Positions 26,717 through 36,622 of a DNA stretch of 64,000 nucleotides are shown piece by piece. Below the pieces are notes generated by a model that was not told where the DNA came from, did no database searches, and saw nothing but the letters and a program-made list of their open reading frames with translations. Origin of the DNA: Variovorax sp. Root411. GTDB lineage: Bacteria > Pseudomonadota > Gammaproteobacteria > Burkholderiales > Burkholderiaceae_C. Within the stretch, counting starts at the first letter, position 1; every line of letters begins with the position of its first letter. The translations under genes and the position numbers were made by a program. Location: NCBI RefSeq assembly GCF_001425205.1, contig NZ_LMDW01000019.1, forward strand, positions 181,534 to 245,533, in the 5' to 3' direction.

Positions 26717-27937
26717 TCAGGCCGGGGGCTGTTCGATTTCGAACACCTGGCGCAGGTAGGCCAGGTATTTTTCGTCTTCGCACATGTTCTTGGATGGCGT
26801 GTCCGACAGCTTGGCCACCGGCTGGTCATTGCAGTGGATCATCTTGATGACGATCTGCAGCGGCTCGTAGCCCAGGTCGTTGGTGAGGTTGGTGCCGATG
26901 CCGAAGGCCAGCTGGCAGCGGCCGCGGAACTGCTGGTAGAGCTCGATGGTGCGCGGCACGGTGAGGCCGTCGCTGAATATCAGCGTCTTGGTGCGCGGAT
27001 CGACCCGGTTGGCGATGTAGTGCGCCAGCATGCGCTCACCCCACTGGAACGGGTCGCCGCTGTCGTGGCGGGCGCCGTCGAAGAGCTTGCAGAAGTACAT
27101 GTCGAAGTCGCGCAGGAACGCGTTCATGCCGTACACGTCGGACAGCGCGATGCCCAGGTCGCCGCGGTACTCGCGCGCCCAGCTCTCGAAGCCGAAGATC
27201 TGGCTGTCGCGCAGCCGCGGGCCGAGCGCCTGGCAGGCCTGCAGGTATTCGTGCGCCATGGTGCCCAGCGGGATCAGGCCGAGCTTCATGGCGTACAGCA
27301 CGTTGCTGGTGCCCGCGAGCTGCGGCAGCCGCGTGCCGGGCGGCGCCTGCACCGGCGGCGAGGTGACGGCGCCGAGGCGGGCGGTCAGCGTGCGCAGCAC
27401 CTCTTCGTGCCAGTCCTTGGAGAAGCGGCGGCGCGTGCCGTAGTCGGCGATTTTCAGGTCGGAGAGGCCGGCGTCCTGCAACTGGGCGATCTTGGTTTCG
27501 AGGCGGCGGCGGCCTTCCTCGATGTCGGGCTTCTTCTGCGTATTGCGGAAGTACACCTCGTTGACGATGGCCAGCACCGGGATCTCGAACAGGATGGTGT
27601 GCAGCCACGGCCCCTTGATGCGGATCTCGAGTTCGCCCGAAGGCTGGGGAACGATGTTGATGTACTTCTCGTTGAGCCGGAAGAGCCCGAGGAAGTCGAC
27701 GAAGTCGCTCTTGATGAAGCGCATCGAGCGCAGGTAGGCCAGCTCGGCGTCGCGGAACTGCAGCGAGCACAGGCTGCGCACCTCGTCCCGGATCTGTCCG
27801 GCGAACTGCGCCAGGTCGACACCCGGGTTGCGGCACTTGAAGCGGTACTCGACCCGGGCCCCGGGGAAGTGATGCAGGACCACCTGCATCATCGTGAACT
27901 TGTAGAGGTCGGTGTCGAGCAGGCTGTGAATGATCAT
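26717..27937 (-). CDS. pncB: nicotinate phosphoribosyltransferase
   Basis: NAD salvage enzyme converting nicotinate and PRPP, with ATP hydrolysis, to nicotinate mononucleotide. The 406-aa length fits. It starts IIHSLLDTDLYKFTMMQ, a strong PncB signature. His229 in LGTMAHEYLQA matches the autophosphorylated His of enterobacterial PncB, and ARHDSGDPFQWGE is the conserved substrate-binding segment. Divergent from the CsbD gene across a 182-nt gap in which I see nothing specific. Confidence 0.96.
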   Translation of the reverse strand: MIIHSLLDTDLYKFTMMQVVLHHFPGARVEYRFKCRNPGVDLAQFAGQIRDEVRSLCSLQFRDAELAYLRSMRFIKSDFVDFLGLFRLNEKYINIVPQPSGELEIRIKGPWLHTILFEIPVLAIVNEVYFRNTQKKPDIEEGRRRLETKIAQLQDAGLSDLKIADYGTRRRFSKDWHEEVLRTLTARLGAVTSPPVQAPPGTRLPQLAGTSNVLYAMKLGLIPLGTMAHEYLQACQALGPRLRDSQIFGFESWAREYRGDLGIALSDVYGMNAFLRDFDMYFCKLFDGARHDSGDPFQWGERMLAHYIANRVDPRTKTLIFSDGLTVPRTIELYQQFRGRCQLAFGIGTNLTNDLGYEPLQIVIKMIHCNDQPVAKLSDTPSKNMCEDEKYLAYLRQVFEIEQPPA

Positions 27938-28119
27938 GGTGCTGTGCGCGGTGTCTCAAACTTTCGGCGTCCGTTCGATTATCACGGGGTGAGTCGGCCT
28001 CTGCCTACGGGGCCTGAACTGCACGTCCTACCGTGAGGGTGAATCCCCCCGATGACAGTGACTCTACGGCGAGCACACGGCCCGCCGCATCAACCCGGTC
28101 TAAGTCAAAGGAGGTTCGC

Positions 28120-28353
28120 ATGAACAAGGACACCATCGAAGGCAACTGGAAACAGCTCAAGGGCAAGGTCAAGGAGCGATGGGGCAAACTGACCGACGAC
28201 GACTTCGACGTCATCGCCGGCAAGCGCGACCAGCTGCTCGGCCGCATCCAGGAGCGCCACGGCATCAGCCGCGAAGAAGCCGAGAAACAGGTCAAGGATT
28301 GGGAATCGCGCGATGGCCGCACGCCGGACGCGCTCTGGTTCGAACGCTATTGA
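28120..28353 (+). CDS. CsbD family stress protein
   Basis: A 77-aa hydrophilic helical protein with the CsbD core: NWKQLKGKVKERWGKLTDDD followed by GKRDQLLGRIQERHG. The family is abundant under general stress; its molecular role is unknown. The ATG at 28120 has an excellent ribosome site, AAAGGAGG. Followed 40 nt later by a secreted Lys/Glu-rich protein, a pairing that suggests a shared stress role. Confidence 0.92.
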   Translation: MNKDTIEGNWKQLKGKVKERWGKLTDDDFDVIAGKRDQLLGRIQERHGISREEAEKQVKDWESRDGRTPDALWFERY

Positions 28354-28393
28354 GCGGCTCCTGAATTTCATCCACTCCCGAAGGAAACATCCC

Positions 28394-28834
28394 ATGAAAA
28401 AGCATCTCCTCATGCTGGCCCTCGCCTCCACCTGCTTCATCGCCACGCAGGCCAGCGCCATGACCAAGGACGAATACAAGGTCGCCAAGGAAAAGATCGA
28501 GGCCGACTACAAGGTCGCGAAGGCCCAGTGCGACACGATGAAGGACAACGCCAAGGACGTCTGCCAGAAGGAAGCCAAGGGCAAGGAAGACGTCGCCAAG
28601 GCCGAGCTGGAGCAGCAGTACCAGCCGAGCGACAGCCACGCCCGCAACGTGGCTGAAGAAAAGGTGAAGGCCACCTACGAAGTCGCGAAGGAAAAGTGCG
28701 ACGACCAGAAGGGCGATGCCAAGAGCGCCTGCGTGAAGCAGGCCAAGGCGGACGAAGCCCAGGGCAAGGCCGACATCAAGGCAATGAAGAAGACCGCCGG
28801 AACTTCGGAGCGGCCCACGCCGGTCAAGCCTTGA
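28394..28834 (+). CDS. secreted Lys/Glu-rich helical protein with two Cys-paired repeats
   Basis: No named family recognised. Signal peptide of 22 aa (cleavage after ASA), then a highly charged helical protein, 146 aa in total. It contains two imperfect 30-residue repeats (about 33-62 and 89-118) sharing the pattern E-K-(I/V)-x-A-x-Y-x-V-A-K-x2-C-D-x2-K-x2-A-K-x2-C-x-K-x-A-K. Each repeat holds two Cys 11 residues apart (46/57 and 102/113), which could form intra-helical-hairpin disulfides in the periplasm. The ATG follows GAAGGAAA. Its last 11 nt overlap the convergent thioesterase gene. Confidence 0.75.
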   Translation: MKKHLLMLALASTCFIATQASAMTKDEYKVAKEKIEADYKVAKAQCDTMKDNAKDVCQKEAKGKEDVAKAELEQQYQPSDSHARNVAEEKVKATYEVAKEKCDDQKGDAKSACVKQAKADEAQGKADIKAMKKTAGTSERPTPVKP

Positions 28835-29267
28835 GCGAATCGACCACGCGTTGCAGCGCCTCGGGTAGCGGTACCGGGCGCTGCGTGACGCGGTCCACGT
28901 AGACGTGGATGAAGTGGCCCTGCGCAGCGGCGGTGTCCGAGTCCTCGGCGAACAGCGCGATTTCATAGCGCACGCTTGACCGGCCCGCCTGCGCCACCCG
29001 GACGCCCGCCTCCACCGTTTGGGGGAAGGCGATGGGCGAGAAATAGTGGCATTGCGTCTCCACCACGAAGCCGATGGTTGAGCCCTCGTGGATGTCGAGC
29101 GCGCCGCGCTCTATCAGTAGCGCATTCACCGCCGTATCGAACCAGCTGTAGTAGACGACGTTGTTGACGTGGCCGTACATGTCGTTGTCGGCCCAGCGCG
29201 TGGGGATGCTGCGAAAAGCGCGGTAGCTGCCGCGGGCCTGGGGGATAGGTTTGGTCGGAGCGCTCAT
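28824..29267 (-). CDS. hotdog-fold acyl-CoA thioesterase
   Basis: A 147-aa 4-hydroxybenzoyl-CoA-thioesterase-type hotdog protein (YbgC/FadM group). The active-site segment is RWADNDMYGHVNNVVYYSWF, with the catalytic Asp in the D-N-D position and the conserved G-H-V-N-N. Followed by the helix and GFVVETQCHYFSP strand. It probably hydrolyses short or medium acyl-CoA thioesters. Divergent from the phasin gene across a region with a long palindrome. Confidence 0.88.
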   Translation of the reverse strand: MSAPTKPIPQARGSYRAFRSIPTRWADNDMYGHVNNVVYYSWFDTAVNALLIERGALDIHEGSTIGFVVETQCHYFSPIAFPQTVEAGVRVAQAGRSSVRYEIALFAEDSDTAAAQGHFIHVYVDRVTQRPVPLPEALQRVVDSLKA

Positions 29268-29293
29268 CGCGCGGCATTTTGCCCGGGAAGCCG

Positions 29294-29317
29294 AATTTAG
29301 AAGACGGCTTCTAAATT
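29294..29317. promoter_or_regulatory. perfect 10-bp palindrome in thioesterase/phasin intergenic region
   Basis: AATTTAGAAG and CTTCTAAATT form a perfect inverted repeat around ACGG, 27 nt upstream of the thioesterase start and 23 nt before the phasin -35 box. The AT-rich content and absence of a U tract fit a repressor site better than a terminator. Confidence 0.5.
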
Positions 29318-29339
29318 GCTGCGCAGCAGCAAAAAACCC

Positions 29340-29367
29340 TTGATCGCAAAACTCAGCTGCCTATACT
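29340..29367 (+). promoter_or_regulatory. sigma-70 promoter of the phasin gene
   Basis: TTGATC (29340-29345), 16 nt, then TATACT (29362-29367). The predicted leader is about 77 nt and ends in GGAG before the phasin ATG. Confidence 0.65.
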
Positions 29368-29450
29368 TGAGGCCATGCTGCACCGCAACATAGACGGCGA
29401 GACAGCGCAACGTGAACCGACCACTCAATCATCCCTTCTGGAGATCCCAA

Positions 29451-30002
29451 ATGGCCCTGACCGCTGACCAAATCCTCGCCGCCCAAAAGGCAAACCTCGA
29501 AACCCTCTTCGGCCTGACCACCAAGGCTTTCGAAGGCGTCGAGAAGCTCGTCGAACTGAACGTGACCGCCTCGAAGGCTGCCCTGGTCGAAGCCCAGAGC
29601 ACCGCCCAGGCCGCCCTGAGCGTCAAGGACGCCCAAGAGCTACTGACGCTGCAAGCCAGCCTGTTCCAGCCCCTGGCTGAAAAGACCGCTGCCTACAGCC
29701 GTCACCTGTACGACATCGCCCAAGGCACCGGCGCCGAGTTCACCAAGGCCTTCGAAGCCAAGGCCTCGGAAGCCCAGCAAGCCTTCGTCGGCCTGGTCGA
29801 CAGCGCTTCCAAGAACGCCCCCGCCGGTTCGGAAACCGCCGTTGCCGTCCTGAAGAGCGCCGTGGCTGCCGCCAACAACGCTTTCGAATCGGTCCAGAAG
29901 GCCGTCAAGCAAGCATCGGACGTCGCCGAAGCCAACTTCAATGCCGTGTCGACGCAAGCCGTTGCCGCCGCAAAGACCGCAACCGCTTCGCGCAAGCGCT
30001 AA
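29451..30002 (+). CDS. phasin family protein (PHA granule surface protein)
   Basis: A 183-aa Ala-rich, fully helical amphipathic protein of the PhaP type that coats polyhydroxyalkanoate granules. Typical segments are MALTADQILAAQKANLETLF at the N-terminus, FEGVEKLVELN and a C-terminal Ala/Lys repeat (AVAAAKTATASRKR). Start at 29451 with GGAG upstream. It has its own strong promoter and terminator, as expected for an abundant protein, and implies that the host makes PHA. Confidence 0.93.
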   Translation: MALTADQILAAQKANLETLFGLTTKAFEGVEKLVELNVTASKAALVEAQSTAQAALSVKDAQELLTLQASLFQPLAEKTAAYSRHLYDIAQGTGAEFTKAFEAKASEAQQAFVGLVDSASKNAPAGSETAVAVLKSAVAAANNAFESVQKAVKQASDVAEANFNAVSTQAVAAAKTATASRKR

Positions 30003-30053
30003 GCTGGCGACCACCACCAGTTGTCTCCTTGGGTCCTCACGGATCCAATTCAG

Positions 30054-30082
30054 GGCCTCGTCTCACGACGAGGCCTTTTTTT
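30054..30082 (+). terminator. Rho-independent terminator after the phasin gene
   Basis: GGCCTCGT pairs with ACGAGGCC around a 6-nt loop and is followed by seven T residues. Confidence 0.9.
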
Positions 30083-30132
30083 CGTCTGGCGGGCCTCTTC
30101 GATAATGCGGGTCTTATTTCAGGAGACTCTCC

Positions 30133-30891
30133 ATGCAGATCGACGGCAAGGTTTTTATCGTGACCGGTGGCGCTTCGGGCCTCGGCGAAGGCACGGCGCG
30201 CATGCTGGCGGCCAATGGCGCCAAGGTGGTGATCGCCGACATGCAGGCTGACAAGGGCGAAGCCGTCGCGCGCGAGATCGGCGGCGCGTTCGTCAAGTGC
30301 GACGTGAGCCAGGAAGCCGACGGCCAGGCCGTGGTGGCCGCCGCGCTCAAGCTCGGCAAGCTGGTCGGCCTTGTCAACTGCGCCGGCATTGCACCGGCCG
30401 AGAAGACGGTGGGCAAGAACGGCCCGCACGCGCTCGCCGTGTTCAGCAAGACCGTCACGGTCAACCTGCTCGGCAGCTTCAACATGATCCGCCTGACGGC
30501 CGACGCCATGGGCAGGAACGAGCCCGAAGCCACCGGCGAGCGCGGCGTGCTGATCTCGACCGCCTCGGTCGCGGCCTACGACGGCCAGATCGGCCAGGCT
30601 GCCTACAGCGCCTCGAAGGGCGGCGTGGTCGGCATGACGCTGCCCATCGCCCGCGACCTCGCGCGCAGCGGCATCCGCAACATGACCATCGCCCCCGGCA
30701 TCTTCGGCACGCCCATGCTGTTCGGCATGCCGCAGGAAGTGCAGGACGCCCTGGCCGCCAGCGTGCCCTTCCCTTCGCGCCTCGGCACGCCGGAGGACTA
30801 CGCGAAGCTCGCGAAGCACATCATCGAGAACGACATGCTCAACGGCGAGGTGATTCGTCTGGACGGAGCGATTCGATTGGCTCCCCGCTGA
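30133..30891 (+). CDS. short-chain dehydrogenase, 3-hydroxyacyl-CoA dehydrogenase type II-like
   Basis: A 252-aa classical SDR. Cofactor motif TGGASGLGEG at the N-terminus, NCAGIAPA, and catalytic Ser-Tyr-Lys in STASVAAY and AAYSASKGG. The extended PGIFGTPMLFGMPQEV loop and overall pattern resemble HSD17B10-type 3-hydroxyacyl-CoA dehydrogenases, so a role in fatty-acid or branched-chain acid oxidation is likely. CAGGAG precedes the ATG. The last 53 nt overlap the convergent YihY gene. Confidence 0.88.
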   Translation: MQIDGKVFIVTGGASGLGEGTARMLAANGAKVVIADMQADKGEAVAREIGGAFVKCDVSQEADGQAVVAAALKLGKLVGLVNCAGIAPAEKTVGKNGPHALAVFSKTVTVNLLGSFNMIRLTADAMGRNEPEATGERGVLISTASVAAYDGQIGQAAYSASKGGVVGMTLPIARDLARSGIRNMTIAPGIFGTPMLFGMPQEVQDALAASVPFPSRLGTPEDYAKLAKHIIENDMLNGEVIRLDGAIRLAPR

Positions 30892-31786
30892 GAGCGGATT
30901 TCGGCGGCTTCGTGCTGCCGGTGCGGTCCAGGCGCTCGTAGTTCGCGATCACCTGGGCGCCCAGCAGCACCAGCGTGGCGGCGATTTCCAGGCTCAGCAG
31001 CACCACGATGGCCGTGGTGAGCGAGCCGTAGACCACGTTGACCTGCGACAGCGTCGAGAAGTACCAGATCAGCACGCGCCGCGTGGCCTCCCACAGCAGC
31101 GCGGCTGTCACGCCGCCCAGCAGCGCATGGCGCAGCGACATGCGCCCGGCCGGCATCACGAGGTAGAGCGAGGTCAGCATGAAGATCTCGCCCCCCAGCC
31201 CCAGCAGGTACAGCAGCAGCCCCGAAACACCCGACAGCGACCAGCTGCGTCCCAGCAGATCGACGCTTTCCTGCCCCACCAGTTGCAGCGCGCCCGACAC
31301 CAGCGTGACGAGCAGCAACCCGACGCACAGGCACAGGATGTAGACGTAGGGCATGGCCACTGATACCAGGAAGTGGCGTTTGTGATCGGCCTTGCGGTGG
31401 TGAAAGATCACCGCCATGGCACTTTCGAGCACGCTGAAGGCCAGCGAGCTGAAGAAGATCATGGTCACCAGCAGCACCGGCCCCAGCACGTCGCGATGGT
31501 CCAGGAAGCTCGACAGCTCGGCCACGATGGCTTTCGACTGCCCCGGCAACAGCCATTCGAGGTACCGCCCGATGGTGCGCAGCAATTCGGCCTGCTCGAT
31601 GACGTGCGACAGCGCAATCACGCTCACGATCAGCAGCGGTACGATGGACAGCAGGGCGTAGTACGCCACCGCTCCCGCGAGCAGCAGGCCCTGGTTGGCG
31701 CGAAATTCCTTGAGCGCGTCCCAGGCGAACCGCAGGGGGTGGCGCAGCAGCGGCGCGATGTGTTGCAGGGGTTTGGGCATCGTCAT
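30839..31786 (-). CDS. YihY/BrkB family inner-membrane protein
   Basis: A 315-aa membrane protein with six predicted helices and the family signature LLAGAVAYYALLSIVPLLIV. Also recognisable are LWEATRRVLIWYFSTLS and VYGSLTTAIVVLLSLE. The family was once called ribonuclease BN, which is incorrect; its function is unknown, with transport or envelope integrity suggested. Start at 31786 (MTMPKP) or two codons later. Divergent from dnaG with 83 nt between starts. Confidence 0.88.
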   Translation of the reverse strand: MTMPKPLQHIAPLLRHPLRFAWDALKEFRANQGLLLAGAVAYYALLSIVPLLIVSVIALSHVIEQAELLRTIGRYLEWLLPGQSKAIVAELSSFLDHRDVLGPVLLVTMIFFSSLAFSVLESAMAVIFHHRKADHKRHFLVSVAMPYVYILCLCVGLLLVTLVSGALQLVGQESVDLLGRSWSLSGVSGLLLYLLGLGGEIFMLTSLYLVMPAGRMSLRHALLGGVTAALLWEATRRVLIWYFSTLSQVNVVYGSLTTAIVVLLSLEIAATLVLLGAQVIANYERLDRTGSTKPPKSALSGEPIESLRPDESPRR

Positions 31787-31869
31787 GCGTGGATCCGGTC
31801 GCTCTTTCAGTATGCCGCCGGGCCGCGAGGCTTCGCCCGCTTGCGTATGATTTGCCGCTCTTCGCCTAC

Positions 31870-33897
31870 ATGACCATCCCCGCTTCATTCATCCAGGAAC
31901 TCATCGCGCGCGCCGATGTGGTCGAGATCGTGGGCCGCTATGTGCAGCTCAAGAAGGCCGGCGCCAATTTCATGGGCCTGTGCCCGTTCCATGGCGAGAA
32001 ATCGCCCTCTTTCTCCGTCAGCCCGACCAAGCAGTTCTATCACTGCTTCGGCTGCGGGGTGCATGGCAACGCCATCGGCTTCCTGATGGAGCATGCGGGC
32101 ATGGGCTTCGTCGAGGCGGTGCACGACCTTGCCGGCCAGTACGGCCTGCAGGTGCCGGAAGACGACGCCTCCCCCGCCGAGCGCGCCCGTGCCGCCAGCC
32201 AGCGCCAGAAGCAGGCCACGCTGACCGACGTGCTCGAAAAAGCCGGCGACGCTTACCGCAAGCACCTGCGCCAGGCGCCCGGCGCCATCGAATACCTGAA
32301 GGGACGGGGGGTGTCGGGCGAAGTGGCCAAGCAGTTCGGCATCGGCTATGCACCGGCCGGCTGGCGCGCGCTGGCCAGCGTGTTTCCCGACTATGACGAC
32401 CCGCTGCTTGCCGAGAGCGGGCTGGTGATCGTCAACAACGAGGAAGGCCAGCTCAGCGAGGCCGAGGCCAAGCGCTACGACCGCTTCCGTGACCGCGTGA
32501 TGTTCCCGATTCGCAACGTGAAGGGCGAATGCATCGGCTTCGGCGGCCGGGTGCTGGGCGACGAGAAGCCCAAGTACCTGAACTCGCCCGAAACGCCCGT
32601 TTTCAGCAAGGGCCGCGAGCTCTACGGGCTCTACGAAGCGCGCGCCGCCTTCCGCGACCGCGGCTATGCGCTGGTCACCGAGGGCTACATGGACGTGGTG
32701 GCGCTGGCGCAGCTCGGTTTTCCGAACGCGGTGGCCACGCTCGGCACGGCCTGCACCACGGAACACGTGCAGAAGCTCTTCCGCTTCACCGAATCGGTGG
32801 TGTTCAGCTTCGACGGCGACGCCGCGGGCCGCCGTGCCGCGCGCAAGGCGCTCGACGGCGCGCTGCCCTATGCCACCGATGTGCGCAGCATCAAGTTTTT
32901 GTTCCTGCCGGCCGAGCACGACCCCGACAGCTTCATCCGCGAACATGGCGCCGACGCGTTCGCCCGCTTCGTGAACGAGGCGACGCCGTTGTCGCGCTTC
33001 ATGCTCGAAGCCGCCCGCGAAGGCTGCGACCTGACTTCCGCCGAGGGCCGCGCCCACATGACGAGCAACGTGCGCCCGCTCTGGAGCGCCATGCCCGACG
33101 GCGCACTCAAGCGCCAGTTGCTGAGCGAGATCGCAACGCTGGTGCAGCTCGATGCGGCGGCGCTGTCGGACCTCTGGGCCTCGACGCCCGGCCCGCGCAA
33201 GGCCGGGGGCGCCCCCGCGCAGCAGCAGCGCCATGGCGAGGCGCCCGGCTACGGCGGTGGAAGCGGCGACGACTACTACCCGGACATGCCCCCGCCCCAG
33301 GACTACGAGCCGCCGCGCTATGAAAGCGATAGCAAGCCCAAGTTCCAGCAGCGCGGCAAGTTCACCAAGGGAAAGCGCTGGGGCGGCAAGTTCGAGGAAC
33401 CCATCGAGCCCCTGCGCGGCCGCGGCGCCCCGCCCAGCCGCCCCGACGTGGCGGTGCGGCTGCTGCTGTCGAACATGGCGCAGTGGGAAGCCCTGTCGCA
33501 CGAGCTTCACCTGATGCTCTGCGAACTGCCCGGCCACCACGGCGCCCTCTTCACCTGGCTCGACAGCCAGCTGCACGAGCACGGTGTCCAGCCCTGGGCA
33601 GCCCTGCGCGAAGGCCTGCGCGGACTCGGCTTCGAGCCGCTGGCCGAGCGGTTGATGTCCGTCTCCGAAGCCGGCCCCATCCCCGAGGGCGAAGAAGCGC
33701 AGCACCTGGCCGACGCTGCCCGCGAACTCGCCAACGTGCTCGATTTCATGCTCGACGACCGCCTCAAGACCCAGCAGAGCGAAGCCATCGCGGCCGTCGG
33801 GAAAGACCCGAAAGCCCTGGAGCGCTACAAGGCGCTGGAGACCCGGCGGCTTGAATTGCGCGCCCGCCTGCGCGCCTCGGGTTCAGAAACTGCTTGA
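31870..33897 (+). CDS. dnaG: DNA primase
   Basis: Synthesises RNA primers at the replication fork. The N-terminal CHC2 zinc finger has Cys38, His41, Cys59 and Cys62. The Toprim catalytic core reads LVTEGYMDVVALAQ and VFSFDGDAAGRRAARKAL. A disordered Gly/Pro/Gln/Tyr-rich linker of about 70 residues precedes a C-terminal helicase-interaction domain. Length 675 aa, longer than E. coli (581 aa) because of that linker. It precedes rpoD as in the macromolecular synthesis operon, but rpsU is not adjacent. Confidence 0.97.
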   Translation: MTIPASFIQELIARADVVEIVGRYVQLKKAGANFMGLCPFHGEKSPSFSVSPTKQFYHCFGCGVHGNAIGFLMEHAGMGFVEAVHDLAGQYGLQVPEDDASPAERARAASQRQKQATLTDVLEKAGDAYRKHLRQAPGAIEYLKGRGVSGEVAKQFGIGYAPAGWRALASVFPDYDDPLLAESGLVIVNNEEGQLSEAEAKRYDRFRDRVMFPIRNVKGECIGFGGRVLGDEKPKYLNSPETPVFSKGRELYGLYEARAAFRDRGYALVTEGYMDVVALAQLGFPNAVATLGTACTTEHVQKLFRFTESVVFSFDGDAAGRRAARKALDGALPYATDVRSIKFLFLPAEHDPDSFIREHGADAFARFVNEATPLSRFMLEAAREGCDLTSAEGRAHMTSNVRPLWSAMPDGALKRQLLSEIATLVQLDAAALSDLWASTPGPRKAGGAPAQQQRHGEAPGYGGGSGDDYYPDMPPPQDYEPPRYESDSKPKFQQRGKFTKGKRWGGKFEEPIEPLRGRGAPPSRPDVAVRLLLSNMAQWEALSHELHLMLCELPGHHGALFTWLDSQLHEHGVQPWAALREGLRGLGFEPLAERLMSVSEAGPIPEGEEAQHLADAARELANVLDFMLDDRLKTQQSEAIAAVGKDPKALERYKALETRRLELRARLRASGSETA

Positions 33898-33913
33898 AAT
33901 TTGCGCAACACGC

Positions 33914-33919
33914 TATAAT
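33914..33919 (+). promoter_or_regulatory. candidate -10 box upstream of rpoD
   Basis: A perfect TATAAT begins 17 nt after the dnaG stop. Possible -35 matches are TGCTTG (17 nt spacing) or TTGAAA (14 nt, too short), both imperfect. It would give rpoD, or a small RNA, a start site independent of dnaG with a leader of about 270 nt. Confidence 0.5.
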
Positions 33920-33925
33920 GTAGGG

Positions 33926-34104
33926 CTTCGCAACTGGCGAAATTAGGCAAGAGCGACAGCAGCACCTCCGGGCCGACCCCTAGCGCAACGCACTCCAACG
34001 GTAAATTCCGGCGGAAAGGGTCAATAACCGCAAGGACTGCATACCAAATGTTCGCCCGACATCTTGCCTGTTGAGGAATTCATTCCTCTTTCCCATTTGT
34101 TTTT
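33926..34104 (+). ncRNA. candidate structured rpoD leader or small RNA
   Basis: The 298-nt dnaG-rpoD gap has no convincing protein frame but shows nested pairing: AGGCAAGA (33945-33952) with TCTTGCCT (34062-34069), GCAG (33959-33962) with CTGC (34037-34040), GACCC (33975-33979) with GGGTC (34018-34022), and TTCC/GGAA at 34006-34016. A hairpin GAGGAA-TTCA-TTCCTC with a broken T-rich tail ends the block at about 34104. Either an sRNA or a regulated leader fits. No known RNA family recognised; chance pairing is not excluded. Confidence 0.3.
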
Positions 34105-34195
34105 AGTCCGTGCCTGTGCACGGGCTGTGGTGGCGCTGTCCGCGTGACGGTGCGCCTGTGATTTCGCTTGTTCTTTCTTGCCGTAACGAGGTCGT

Positions 34196-36532
<2,337 letters not shown>

Positions 36533-36560
36533 GCCGGTCACCCGGTATTTCTCTGACGAG

Positions 36561-36589
36561 AAGGCGCCCGCAAGGGCGCTTTCTTTTTT
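36561..36589 (+). terminator. Rho-independent terminator after rpoD
   Basis: GCGCCC-GCAA-GGGCGC stem-loop (36564-36579) followed by a T-rich tract, 28 nt past the rpoD stop. Confidence 0.9.
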
Positions 36590-36622
36590 GGCATTTACGA
36601 TAAGAACAATGGAGCAAACCTC

